The notes under the pieces: model-generated
The model's input: only the letters and a program-made list of their open reading frames with translations
Database searches by the model: none
What the model was told of the DNA's origin: nothing
DNA from: Talinum fruticosum
Lineage: Eukaryota; Streptophyta; Magnoliopsida; Caryophyllales; Talinaceae
Assembly: GCA_021018815.1 (NCBI GenBank)
Contig: JAITYX010000021.1
Span: 4,865,001 to 4,929,000, forward strand
Direction: 5' to 3'
Length of the DNA stretch: 64,000 nucleotides
Part shown: in pieces, positions 36,628 to 49,256 of the stretch
How the letters are laid out: each line of letters opens with the position of its first letter
How positions within the stretch are numbered: position 1 is the first letter of the stretch
Translations under genes and position numbers: made by a program

Positions 36628-39600
36628 TGTAATACCCGGAATTTTAAAGAAAGCAGTTGAAAAATATAGAATTATTGAGTATTTTTCCCCGCAACTAGGG
36701 GGTTGAGTGGCTGATTTTATTTACGACCGGACATATTACGTTGGAATTCCTTTGGAGGCTGGTGGCGAATAAATTAAATCAAGGAAATTGCCTCCTTTTT
36801 CCAAATTGAGCTAAACTGTTGGGTGATTAGGAATTTTCGGGGCCGGCGTATTAAAAAAGTTAGAATGCAAGCAACGTAAGAGGACAGAAGGGAGGAGATA
36901 TAGACTTGTGATATATGAGCCGGCGATTATTTTCACCGAATTATGAAGAGATGATAAAGCTTATTTGGGTCCAATGAGGATCATTAACCGCTAATTAAGC
37001 GGTGAGAGAGAGAGGCGGGTAAGGAAGGGGGCCTCGGAGGCCCGAGCGAGAGGAAAAAGGAAAGGGAAACGCGAGAGGGAGGACAGGGAAAGAGAGAGAG
37101 GGTGCGTGGACCCGAGCCGAGGTCGGAGGCCGGCGAGCCGGCAACGAACGGAGGGAAGGCGGCCGGCGCACGCAAGGGAAACGGAGGAGCAGAGAAGGAG
37201 AGGGTCACCGCCGCAAAACGCACGAGAGAGAGACAAGGCGAGCGGTGCGAGGGTCGAGGAGACCGAGGGGTGGCCGGCGACCACCGCAGACCCGAAAGCA
37301 ACGGCCGGTGACCCGAGCAGACGCGAGCGAAGCGAAAAGAAAGCGAGAGACCGAGGTAGAACGAGGGTGAAGGAAGGAACCGAGCGAGGCTGGCGCGAGA
37401 GGGTCCAAGAGGCCGGAAACCGAGAGAATAACGACGGCAAGGGGGAAGGACCGGCGGCGAACGCGCGAGGGCTCGGACCGAGAGTCGACGGAGGCTGAAA
37501 CGGCAAGCCGGAACAGGGAAGCGAAAACCGAGCGACCGAGCAAGGATCATGGAGACGGAGACCGAAATCGAAGGCGGGAGTAAAAGAGTTCAAAATCAAT
37601 CCCTAAAACCCGAGAATTTCGGTGGGTAGTCTTATACTCTAAACTATTAGTAATTTCGAAACCCAAATGGATTTGTTGTGAATGTTGAATGTGTTCCGTG
37701 AATATTGAATTGTTGTGAACGTTGAATATCCGTATTGCAGTAACGGACCTAATCGTTGTTTAAGATTGAAATAAGAGCTTAGAATGGATTTAAGGAATTG
37801 AGAGGGCTGAATCGTGAAATGAAAGGAGTTACTTGGGTTAAATAGTAGAACTAAATTGGGAATTTTGAAGAGATTTAATAGTTACTTAAGGTTGAATTGG
37901 AGCATGTTGATTCAAAAGAGGTTAGATTGCATAGGTCAAATGAGTAATATTGAAGTTTCGGTTAGCTATTAAGGATGAAGGGTTGGGACATTGATATGAA
38001 TTATGAGTTAATTAAGTCTCGGAGATTCTTGAACCTGCAGTATTAAAGAGCTAATTACGAACATTGGGGAATGATAGGTCGAAGTATAAAGAGAAGTATG
38101 AATTCGTATTGAGTGATGCGCAATTGGGGTATGTAAGTGAGAATTGGGTGATGGTGAGATTAATTACGTTCGAAGTATATTTAAATCCTCGAGGTTGAAC
38201 CGAGCGTGAAGATAAGCGAAGTAACGGAAACCGAATAATGGAAAAGTGATTAAGAGTTACATAACTAAGGACGGACGAGTAAGAGTTAAGTAATGAGTTA
38301 GAGACATACAACGGGAATTTGAGGCAGGGAATGGTAAGGTTCAGTTGAGGAATTGGAGTAAAGAAAGGGAGTTGAGGAAAGTGGAGACGTGAGCAAACAA
38401 AGTGGATTCACAGGGTAGAGACATAAAGTGAGGAATGGAGGTGAAGAGAATGAATTGTGACGAATTGAATGTAACTTAAGTGATATGTACTTGTGGTTAT
38501 TGTGGCTCGGAAAGTGGAGATAATCGTATTCAATTGATGAATTGAGAAAGATATAGTTGGAAAAGAGTTGAGAATGATTGCTTGCAATGAATGGTGATTA
38601 TTCGTACTATGTGATTGCTTTACGTGATGCTCAAAATAGTTTTGAAAGGAGTTTTGTATTTTACGTGAAATGATTCTTGAATGCAATTTCTTGTGAACTG
38701 CCTTTCGAACGTGAATGTGTTTTAAAGAAGCAAAGTTTATTTGAGAAAGTGAATTTATAAGGGTGACACGTGGTGTCATGCATTCCTTGATACCAAATCG
38801 ATTGAGAAAGTTGTGAAGTGAATGTGATGAATGAGAATGTGCAAATAGTTTTGAATCGACAGTGTAACGCCCCAGCTACCATTACTTAATATTTCCCTAA
38901 TTTGAGAATATTAGGTAAGGTCGCAGCTGAAGTTAACGATCGAAGGCGTCACCACCGCCCTAATAATAGGACAAGGCTAAAAATAAAATACCATAGCACC
39001 CTGTGTTTATCGATTATGCTTAAGTCTTTGAAAGCACTAAATGTTATGTTGCACGGAGCCAAGCTCGGCAATATAAATAAACCAATCCCAAAGTAGAGTC
39101 CTGCTAAACCTTTATACATTAAACAAGCCAATACAACAATCTACGATAGGAAATACACAATATTTAATTATATTCCAAAGTCAAACCCGTAATTTAACGA
39201 GGATGAGAATCACTCGTGAACGTCTAATCCCATCATAGCACAATGATAACAACATACCCGAGCTAGGTCTTGCTCCCGTCAGGCTTCTTAGGCAAAGGAT
39301 CTGTTCACATATGCTTTTCTTAAAAACAAAAACATTAAAATAATTCGAAGAATGAGTCGAAACTCAGTACGAACATTCCTGCAAAGTTAAATAATTTTGA
39401 AACACATTGATTGAGCACACGCATTTCAATTCATTTTAGTTTGAAATCGGGGAGAAAATATGAGTAAAACTTGCTTACCGGTTATTATCCGAAAGTGGAA
39501 CCCCTTAATAATTGGTACGATCTTAGTAAGGTGCACACCTCCCGGGCCGACCGAGAACCCGAGTTGAAGCCGCGCGGGTTGGGCATAAGCCCCGATTATT

Positions 39601-42405
39601 GATAATTGATGGGCATCAGCCACGATAATTGATAATTGGGCGGGGACCACTTGTTTAGGTGGCAAAACTTGATTTGCAAATGATTCATTATTAGTTATAT
39701 ATATGAGAAATGTTGAGATTTGATAAACCATGTGAGTTTTCGAAAGGTACGAGCAATGAACGTACTCGAATTGAGAATATTTGTTTCTCCCCTTTTGTAA
39801 AAATTTAAGTTACTGACTATTCGGCAACCGAAGTGGCCTCAATTCTGTTTCAAATAGATTTTTGTTGTTAATAATGTATCTCTTGAGTTTTACTAATTGA
39901 ATTTGTATAAGCATTGACAATTTATTCATTTTCTATACTTATACGACAATCGATTAAACTAACGTTTGTATTACTCAACTTTACTGCGTTAATTCGGTTT
40001 CAATTATTGAATATAATACATACTAATTAAAGAAGTTAATTATGCTAATTAGATACTCCATGATTTTGATGTAATTAGATTTGTTAGTTGACTTGGGTTG
40101 AAAATGGTATACATATATATATATATATACATAAGCAATCACTTATTTCTAATTTATTCCTTACTTCTCCCCTCCTCGCACTCGAACTCATAGTTAAGTG
40201 GTTAATTAATCCGTCAAATGCCTTTCCATAGGAAGGTTTCACAATTTGCCGAATTACCCAAAGTTCATACATATACCAACTTAAGGTCATGAGCATTATT
40301 CTCACCACAAAATTCACATTCGCAATCACAATTAGGCATGCTTAATATTTGAACTATTTTCTCACACCTCTGCAATTACACATTAGCTAGTTCAACTTAT
40401 ACATATACTCGCCCTACGTTTTATCAGTATAGTCATTCCCCAAAATATCAGAATCCATCCAATTACTCAATTATATAACCAAACATCCCTACTTTTGTTC
40501 TCTACATTATAATTTCCTAAAAGAAATTACATTTATACACAATCAATCCCTCACCGCCACACCTCGACCATCCATACCAATCCATACCAATCTGAATTTT
40601 CTCAAATCAATCCTCAAATTCACTTCACAATTATATTTCTAGATTATATACTTCAATTTACCATTACAATTGCTTAAATAAATAAGGAATTTGATAGCTT
40701 AGGGTTTAACGTTTTACCTTCAAATTCGGAGAGGAGAAGTCAAGGGGACGAGCAGGGGTGGTGGTGGACGGCAGCTGCACCGGCAACCACCGGCGAGGCG
40801 GCGACGAACTCCGGCAGCCGCTGCGGCTGGGGTCGGCGACTAAGTGAACCGCGGCAGAGGGACCGAGAGGCAGGGAATCGACGCGATAAGAGAGAGACAG
40901 AGGGAGCGAGCGCCACCGAGAGAGAAAGGGAGGTAGGAAGAAGGCCGGCGCCGGTCCTCCGGCCGGCGTCGGTCACGCCGGTGGTCGGAGGAGGGCGTCT
41001 GCGAGGAGAGAGGGGCAGGGGAACGACGGGAGGAGCAGGGGAACGGGAGAGGCAGAGATTGAAGGAAATGGCTAATCGAAGCTTCCCGATTACATTTATC
41101 TCCGTATTTTAAAATTTTTTTTCCGAGATAATTCTATGTCTGGATTTTTCTTTAAAAAATCTGATTTATTTATTTCATTTTGACATTTATTTTTATATAT
41201 TTATTTATTTATTTATTTATTATTATTTCTATTATTGTCTTATTGTTACTTTTTAATTTTATTTTAATAATGATGTTCACAAATTATAACCTTATTATGA
41301 GATTTTTATTAGAGCCACTTCGTCGCTCGAGTTGCATAACACGTATATAAAAATAATTTAAATATGAAATATCAAATTGAAGTGCACGTGCTTAATTATA
41401 TTAATCTTGTAATTAATAAGATAGATAATGTGATTTAAGGTCGGGTTGTTACAACAGAGCTACGGATCGTTTAGCATACCGAAGGGTTCGAATTGGGGAC
41501 GCCCGGTTAGAAACTTCGAGGGAAGGGTTCTAATAGGGGTCCTGCAGAGGCAGGATACTCGCCCCGAGACTTCCTAGAAGATAGGTCCCGGGAGTCTTTT
41601 TGTCGGGGTTGCGCGCCGAGATGAAAACAAGTGCTAGTTCGAATCCTCGAAGGCCCGGAAAAGTTGATTCAACCCCAAAAGTATGTTCATGAATGTGAAA
41701 CTGTGTTTTTAAGTGATTGAAGAGTCTTGATCTTTTTCATTGCAAGAGATTTCAAGTGAAAAGTATATAAATTTCTATTATGTTATTATGTTTTCGCAGA
41801 TTTCATTATTATGAGTATTATGTGTAAAGAATTTCCATTTTAAGGGTATAAGACTCCGGTGAGCCCGTGGATTATTGCTCACCCCCACAAATTGCCTCGT
41901 CCCCACCCAGTGTTGCGGTACACTTTCGAAGCATAATCTACACTTAGCACGCTTCGGACTCCAGCTGATTGTTGACGGTTGAAGTGACCCATGTGGTCTG
42001 TCATGCATTGTTTGTTTCTAAATGATTGTACTTGTAATTTAGTGCATATAGTTGTACCAAATGTATAGTAACCAGTTAGATTGTTTTAAGTTAGATTGTA
42101 AGTTTTACCGCATGATTGGTTGAACTCCCGCATGTGGCCGTTGAGTTGTATACTCCGAGCGTGTGGCTTGTCGAGTTTTATTATGCTTTTTATGCAGGGT
42201 TGTACGGTTTTAAGCCTATGGGTTAGTCCATATGACAAACGTAACTCGCCGAAATTTTTAGGAAATCTCGGATCCTTTTAGGAAACCATCGTTGTTATCT
42301 TTAAGTTGAGTTTAGACAACCAAACCAACACCGTAAAGAGCCTTGGGAGTTTCTCTAAGGAACTCGACGATATAATACTCCCAAGGGGTGTTTTGGGGTG
42401 TTACA
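36628..42405. mobile_element. Long LTR-like element (probable solo LTR or non-autonomous LTR retroelement), interrupted by a second element
   Basis: It begins TGTAATACCCGG and ends GGGGTGTTACA, giving TG/CA termini with inverted-repeat ends. It is flanked by TTACA at 36623-36627 and 42406-42410, a perfect 5-bp target duplication. Without the inner insertion it is about 3.18 kb. It has a GC-rich block (36980-37600) whose open frames are Arg/Pro/Ser-rich in every frame and look non-coding. There are no gag, protease, reverse transcriptase or integrase motifs and no internal second LTR, so a solo LTR is the simplest reading. Long LTRs with TGTAA ends are common in Ty3/gypsy elements; the lineage is inference. 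Confidence 0.75.
38863..41453 (-). mobile_element. Second LTR-like element nested in the first, opposite orientation
   Basis: Starts TGTAACGCCCC and ends GGGTTGTTACA on the plus strand. ACAG at 38859-38862 and 41454-41457 forms a direct repeat. Length is 2591 bp. Read on the minus strand it begins TGTAACAACCCG and has a GC-rich block 380-720 bases in, matching the layout of the outer element. This suggests a related family inserted in reverse. The four-base repeat is one base short of the usual five. No coding domains are seen. Confidence 0.7.
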
Positions 42406-42410
42406 TTACA

Positions 42411-42718
42411 ACTCCTTACAATTTTTTAAAAATTTCTTATAAGTCCTTACAATTAAAAGAAACATAATCTAAAGTTGTCTAATGGCTTTAAAGTCAATGA
42501 AATTCTAACGTCATATATTATCATGACCAAGAGCTTCAAGGGTGGTTGTCTCCCACTCCCTTTGAAAGGCTTATGTCCATCTTTTGTTTTGAGGTTTATA
42601 TCGAAATTTCTTCATCTTACCAACCCATGGCAATTGCATCAAGGCATCTAACAATTGGGCTTACTTCAACTTTTGACTACTACATCTATTTACCCATATC
42701 TTTTTAGATGCCCAACTC
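42411..42718. other. Intergenic DNA
   Basis: The sequence continues the CTTACAACTCC-like tract outside the LTR element. No gene is seen. Confidence 0.4.
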
Positions 42719-42721
42719 TTA

Positions 42722-43155
42722 GACTCCATTTGGTTTTATGAAAAATAGAAGGAAAGAAAAAGATTTCTTTCCCTTATTTGAATTGAAGAAAAAATAGAGA
42801 AAAAAGTTTGATGGAAAAATTCATGAAAAATTTTGTCAATTTGGTCACTTATATTTTCATTCCATAATTAAGAGGAAAATGGAAGAAAAAATTCACAAAG
42901 AGAGAGAAATGGAGAAAAGATAGAAACTTCTATTAAGAATGGCCATTAAGAATTTTTTTCTCATCTCAATTAATCTATATTATTGAGTATTTTTCTCCGA
43001 TCTCCATGATAATGTGGTGAATGGGTAAGAGGTCGAAAAATGATTATGTTTTTTCCCTGAACCAAACACAAGAAAAAAAAAACAATTTCCTCTTAACTTA
43101 TTTTTTTCATTTAAATTTTATTTCCAATTTATTTTCTTAAAATCAAATAGAGCTC
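42722..43155. mobile_element. MITE-like inverted-repeat element
   Basis: GACTCCATTTGGTTTTATGA at the left and its counterpart TTAAAATCAAATAGAGCTC at the right are imperfect terminal inverted repeats. The bordering triplets (TTA and TAT) do not match cleanly, so the ends are approximate. The interior is AT-rich and non-coding. Confidence 0.5.
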
Positions 43156-43159
43156 TATT

Positions 43160-43968
43160 TCTCCGTATGTTTTCATAAATTTAGAATATTATCATCTTAT
43201 TAGTTTTAATAAAACTAGCTTGTTTGAGGATGTCATTCATAGAAAACACATGGCACTCTACATAAACAATCCATGACATTCAAATTTAAGGGGTACCTAG
43301 GGCCCAACTGTTCAGATATCTAAATCCACTCCAAATCTTTGCCTTGGATAGAAATAAGGGAGAAATACACTACAAATATGTGACTATCATTTTCGGAATA
43401 ATAATTAAAACATTTCTACACATAATTTTCTGCTTAATTTCTTACCTCATTTACGGGAACGTCATCATCGGTAATTTCTCCCCTTTACCCCTTTTCGATT
43501 ATTACAGTCTCTCTCTTTAACTTAAAAGTTAGATCAGCTCTTTCAAAAAAAAAAATCCTAAAAATTTACTATAAAGAGAATCCAAAAACATAATTATTAA
43601 ATTTGAATTAAGATAACTTATTTTATAAATCAGTTATTTTAATGCACCTCTTTTTGATTTATCTCCAACCAAGTTTACGCACGCAACATGAAAAGAAAAA
43701 GGTTATTGCAATAAAAAAGGTTACTGAGCACGGGATCCACCATCTCTACTCTACTGCTCTACCTCAAAGTGGGTCCCGCATATAAAGATCGGTCAATCAG
43801 GACGCCGTTCCGCCAAGTACCTCGTCCAACCCTTTTCATTTGGCTCCCTCCCTCCCTCCCTTTCTCTCTCTCTCCCGTAGCGGTTGTAGGGTTTATCTCT
43901 CTCGCTCTCCCTCCCCCTCAAGTCTCTCCCGTGATCCCTTGAGTTTCCAGCTTGAGTCTGGGGCGTCA
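43160..43968. other. AR401 upstream region
   Basis: Intergenic DNA and promoter. The CTCCC/CT-rich block at 43845-43930 is probably the 5' leader of the methyltransferase gene. Confidence 0.45.
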
Positions 43969-46900
43969 ATGGCGGGGATTAAGCTTCCCCGGCGGAGGAA
44001 CCGGCGGAGCTGCTGCAGCAGCCAAGAACTCCGGCTACCGGAGATCTGATCTCCGACGACGACCGCTCCGTCGCCGCCGACTCCTGGTCCATCAAGAGCG
44101 AATATGGTAGCACATTGGACGACGAACAGCGTCACGCTGACGCCACCGAGGCCCTCGCCGCAGCCAATCTCCGCCCATCTTCCGAGTACAGGTATTAACC
44201 CCCCTTTTCTCTGTCTTATTTCCTTTTCAATTTTCTACACGAAGTTGGTTTTGGCGTTGACTCAGATCGAATCGACTTGTCAATAATTGATTCTTTTCTT
44301 GTAACTTGTAAACGAAAGAACTTCGATCAATATTATCTGTTAATCGCAGCCGTTTGGGCTAATCACTCGATGAAAAAGTTCAAATGAGTGTTTCTTTGTT
44401 GATTCAACGCTTTACTTTTCTTTCTTTCTTTCTTTCCTTTACTGCTGATTGGAAATTGTAAATTACAGCTCCGACAAGGATTCAGATAAGGAAGGGGAAG
44501 AAGATGAAAATGGGGTAGCATCAATGCTAGGTCTTCAGAGTTATTGGGACGCTGCCTACTCAGGCGAGCTCGCGAATTTCCGTGAACATGGTCATGCTGG
44601 TGAGATTTGGTCAGTTTTGCTCACACCCATTGGGTCTTGTATTTGTTGATTTGGTGAAGTTTGTCATATTCAAGTACATCTTTAGATTTATTGTTTGTAA
44701 ATAGTCATCTCAGTTTGATTGTGAAATTGAATAGAAGATTCAAGAGCTGCATATGTGATATGTGTGAGATCACCACCAGGGTCCAACTTTAGATTATGTC
44801 TTTGAGGTCACTAACAAAATGACTGAGTAAATAAATTGGTAATGCCCGTATCCAACAATGATATCTTGCGTAATCAATCCTCAACTGAACGATGATGTCT
44901 CTCGTAAGCACCCATGAATCTGGAGTGGCACAGATCTGCATTGAACTCAACTGTATTACAGTCCTTGCATTTGGTTGCGCAGCAAATAAGAAGTATACAG
45001 AATGCTATTTTTGGGGATTGGATGGTAGACTAGTCTGGAGAACTCTATATTCTCCTGCTGTTTTGGAGATGCACTTCCAGAAGTGTCCAATTTTGTTGAC
45101 TTCGCTATTTTGCTGAATTACTGCTTGTTAACAGGTTTGGGCCTGAAGTCATGGACACTGTTGCTTCCTGGACAAGAGGCTTGTGCATTGATATTTCACG
45201 GCGTCGGATGCTGAATCATGTTGATGCTAATAAAGTGGGACGCAGTGAATTTGGTCATGACTTGGCCAGCTGGAGTGTACTTGATCTGGGGACAGGGAAT
45301 GGTCTGCTTCTTCAAGAGCTTGCAAAGCATGGGTATTTATTGAATACTGTCAATCTTCTATCATGAGCATAAAAAATTCTGTTGGATGATATGCCATTCT
45401 CTAGAGTTGGGTGACTATCTTGCTTTAGTGCCTTTTAATTTTTATAATCATTACTATGGAGTGCATTTGCAATTTTACTTGGGGAAGCTACTATGTTGCC
45501 TGTCCAAAACATGAAACTTAACGCTTTCAAGACATGGAAACGAAAATGGCACTAATGCTTTCACCCTTCTACTTGCTGCTCACCTGTGTCCATGTTGTGT
45601 CCGAGTTTGTGTAGCCTAGGTTTTATATTTCTGTCAATAGTGTGCGACAACGTAAGACTGATCCTATGGGGTTTTGGTACCTAGAATTTTTATCTACTTG
45701 CGAAAACTTTGGAATTGGGGATAGACCCTGACTTTTCTTCTTGTCCTTTTCTTTCCTTTCTTTTCTTTTTTTTTTTAAGGGGGAGGAGGTTCTTTTTCCT
45801 ACTCTAGATATACCTGAACCTTGTTTGTCTGTTAGGCCTCTCAGCCCCCTTTATTTGTCTTATTGACGTGAATTCATGACCATTTTGGATTCAGGTTCTC
45901 TGATCTGACTGGTGTTGACTACAGTGAAGGGGCTATTGACCTTGCTCGTGGCCTTGCTGATAGAGATGGGTTTACCAACATTAATTTTCTGGTATTACTC
46001 TGATTTATTGATGTCTACTTTCCTCATTACATGTTATCACTTCAAGTGATGCTTTGTCTCATAGTTTTGAGGATGTGGTGCTATGGATAGATAAATAGAC
46101 AATCTCAGAAAAAAGATGAAATTAACACTGAACTAGAGTTTATATTGAACATTTAGCAAAGGAAGAGATTCAGATAAAGGGGAATATGTGGAAGAGCTTC
46201 TATTATAACTTGGAGCAGAGGGATGTTTTATCAGGAGAGAGCGTATTTGTGTGTGTGGGTGGGGGGTTGGTTAATTTTAAACCAGTTGACAAAGCACTTA
46301 GGAAATATGCCGCCTTCCCTTTCTTCATCTTATCGTGTACCAGACAGCTTTGTAGTTATCTTTTGAAGGTCTCATTTGATTTGTTCCCAAAATATTGAAA
46401 ACTTCTTGTTGTCCACATTTTGACCTTATCCATGTCTTTTTCTTGTATCTTTTCTATAAGTTATAGTAGTTCAGTAGTCCCTCCTGCTAATTCTTCAAAC
46501 AAAAGTTGCATTCAAGAAACCGTTAATTCACATAACAAAGCTCGGTATTCCTGGTTCAAGATTTTGACCACCATGGCATCCTCCCCACACATGCAGCACT
46601 ACCTGACTGCTTGAGTGTATCAGAGGCCTCTATAGAATTATGAAATGCTTTTGATCCACTGACTCTAGTACTCACGCGCGGAAAATCTTTGTCTGCTCAT
46701 ATTACTGTAGTATATAATGTACTATTTACCACACATAAATAGTCTTTTGCAGGTGTTGAAGTTGCCTACATTTGAATTTGTCCTTAGCCTACCTTAGGCA
46801 AAGTCAGTCACACATAGAGCAGTAGTGGTGGTAGTCCAGTTACAGTATCCCAGATCGCTTAGGCATTGTATATGACAAATTATTCTAGAAAATAGTTGCC

Positions 46901-47928
46901 CCCTTGATTTCCCTTTTGTTAGCATAATCACTTGATCATGTTAACTTCCCTTGTTCCTTTCTTATTTTTCTTCCAAAAGTTTTAAGTTGACAAACGTTTT
47001 CAACAAAAAGGAATTCTTACTGGTTTCTGAAGTTAACCTCTTTGCCTACAAGGTTATGATTGCGTAAATTTAAATTTCCCTATACTCTACTCAGAGAGCT
47101 GTAGATGTAATCACATGATCATCATGATACTGCTTTTGTGTTCAGGTCGATGATGTTCTTGAGACAAAGCTGGAAAGACAGTTTCAGCTTGTAATGGATA
47201 AGGGAACCTTGGATGCCATTGGCTTGCATCCTGATGGCCCTATAAAGAGGTTTGTTGTTTATTTGTGATTACCTGTTCCCATATGTCATTTCAGAAACTT
47301 TTTAGTTTGATTACTCTTATTTTTCCGTTGCTTGCTATTGCTTATAAAAGTTTGTGTTAAGAAGTATGGATGATGAAATTGCATATACTCAGTCTGCTCT
47401 TTTATTGGTTTAAGACGTTAGTTTTGAGGTCTCATAATTCTGTGTTCTCTTCAGGCTTATGTATTGGGATTCTGTTGCAAAATTAGTGGCACCTGGTGGT
47501 TTGTTAGTAAGTTCTCTTAGCAACTGCTGTTATGATGCTTGTTTCTGGATTTATATTTTTCATCCTTCTGCTCTGCTCCTACTGTGAGAGAGAGAAGGGG
47601 GAGGGGGTAATAATAAATAGTTATTGCCCACCACCTCAATTTCCTGGTGCTGATTTCTCATCAGTTCCCTGACCTCTGTTCTTCTCTTTGACAGGTCCTA
47701 ACATCTTGTAACAGTACAAAAGATGAATTAGTGCAAGAAGTAGAGAGCTTCAATCAGAGATCTGTTGGTGCTTCTGTCATCCAGGAACCTGACTCCCTAA
47801 CGGACCAAGAGGCCTTAACATCTCCACCCCAATTCCAGTATCTTGATCATGTTCGATCTTACCCAACATTCATGTATGGAGGAGTGGTGGGTTCGCGTGT
47901 CGCAACTGTAGCATTTCTCAGGAACTAA
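43969..47928 (+). CDS. AR401: AR401-type SAM-dependent (eEF1A lysine) methyltransferase, one frameshift
   Basis: Seven exons with matching phases: 43969-44191, 44469-44609, 45135-45332, 45895-45991, 47146-47249, 47455-47506, 47695-47928. They encode 349 residues. The Rossmann SAM-binding motif I is VLDLGTGNGLLLQELAKHG, followed by LTGVDYSEGAIDLA and the post-motif DKGTLDAIGLHPDGP. The N-terminus is acidic (SDDDRSVAADSWSIKSEYGS). It matches the EFM4/METTL10 family, which methylates a lysine of elongation factor 1A, and Arabidopsis AT1G66680. Exon 1 lacks one base at the C4 run 43987-43990; adding it turns a stop at codon 27 into the expected PPAEEPAEL reading and makes exon 1 end in the phase needed by exon 2. 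The long introns hold no other gene. Confidence 0.93.
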
Positions 47929-48230
47929 ACCCTCTGCTGATTTTGGTGTGATTTGGTTGACATTATAGAGTTGGAAAACAAGTAACCAGAACATTGATAC
48001 TTGTCAATAGAACGAATCAGTCTCTCGCTCTTTGACTGCTGGAACGTTTTGAGTAGCTAAGTGATGTTTGAATGTTGTTTTACATCGTAGTTGAACACAG
48101 TACATGCCGAAAACTCCGGAAATTTTATGTAAATTTAACCTATGATTTGCAGTATATGCCTTTGTGAAGCAGAGAATAATTAGTCGCTGCTGCAGCTTGC
48201 CATACGCCCAACGCTATAAATCTTGAGTTC
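47929..48230. other. AR401 3' UTR and intergenic DNA
   Basis: No further gene is seen before the inverted repeat. Confidence 0.4.
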
Positions 48231-48235
48231 CCATT

Positions 48236-48704
48236 TTTTGTTGGATTTTTGGATGGGAGTAACATGAATTTTGGTGGTATTAGCAAAAAATAATATGATC
48301 TTTTTTCTTGATCATGAATAGTACGAGCTTTAATACTATTTAACAATTTAATAACACAATCAAGTTTGGAAGTTGAGACTCATTTGAGAGTTGTGTAGAT
48401 GGAGTTAAAATTTTAACTTTGTATTTATGAGATTTAATGGTCACATAAGCAAACTTTCGCATGTTGGGGAATTAAATGAAAAAAAAAACTTGTTTATATG
48501 GTTATTAAACCTAAAAAATTTAAGGTTAAAATTTTGTCTCCATTTAATGTGTCAATTCTTAGATGAGTTCAGACCCCAAACTCAGTTGTGTTATGAAATT
48601 GTTAATAAAGTTTGTATTGTTCATGGCCAAGAAAAATGTTATTATTTTTTGTCAATCCCCCAAAATTCATATTATTCCCATCCAAAAATCCTTTTTGTTT
48701 TGTT
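48236..48704. repeat. Long inverted repeat (foldback), arms about 200-220 bp
   Basis: The left arm (48236 to about 48440) and the reverse complement of the right arm (about 48480-48704) align over nearly their whole length. Shared words include CCCATCCAAAAATCC, CCAAAATTCAT, TTGTTAA, ACTCAT and AAAATTTTAAC. By eye identity is roughly 75-80 percent, with only a short central spacer. No clear target duplication is found. It could be a foldback MITE or an inverted duplication able to make long hairpin RNA. Confidence 0.7.
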
Positions 48705-48709
48705 ACTGT

Positions 48710-49250
48710 TCGAAAATGTAAATCATGTAAAATTTTTAAAATTGAAAAAAATCTTAAATATCTTGAGAAAAGAAAACTTAGTTTTATCTTGTAGAAAAAT
48801 TCAACTCAGAAACAATTTGGAGCTTGCCAGAGTGGTCACGGAAGAATTTGGAAGCCTAACATGTAAAGCATAAATTAAGCTATGAAGTAATTCATAGTGG
48901 AGCTGAACTGAGCATGCATCAAGAGTTGCCTAAATTAAAGCCCCTTAATTGATAGTATATGGTATTGGTAAAAAGAGTTATGTAAGCCCATGGAACAAAG
49001 CATCAATCATATAATCATATGTTCAAAGTTCAGAGGAACTTTAGTTTCTGGCTCTATTGTCCCACATCCAAAAGAGCAATATATTGGGGAGATTTAGTTG
49101 CAGAAGCACCTCATGGTCGTGCTGTTTTCCTTCCAATTGCTAAAGTATGACATCAGTCTTATTCTAGGCAAAATACACGAATAATGCTCTTTGCCTAAAG
49201 GACCAAGTGTAACAATCAGCAATTCTGGAAAGAGCGAAAGAATGCGACAA
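48710..49250. other. Intergenic DNA and probable 3' UTR of the endosulfine gene
   Basis: No coding region is recognised. The part nearest 49257 is downstream of the endosulfine stop on the minus strand. Confidence 0.4.
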
Positions 49251-49256
49251 TATCTA

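Noticed and set aside
36984..37599. Long open frames on both strands (up to about 200 residues)
   Set aside because: They lie in a GC-rich, purine/pyrimidine-skewed block of an LTR-like element. All frames are Arg/Pro/Ser/Gly low-complexity with no domain, so they reflect base composition.
37102..41453. Complete LTR retrotransposon with gag-pol
   Set aside because: No reverse transcriptase, integrase or protease motifs in any frame, and no second LTR copy; solo or non-autonomous elements fit better.
46186..46614. Short open frames between AR401 exons 4 and 5
   Set aside because: Intronic; flanking exons join in phase without them.
48140..48873. Two open frames with similar peptides (PPKFxLxPSKNP) on opposite strands
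   Set aside because: The similarity comes from the inverted repeat at 48236-48704, not from duplicated genes.
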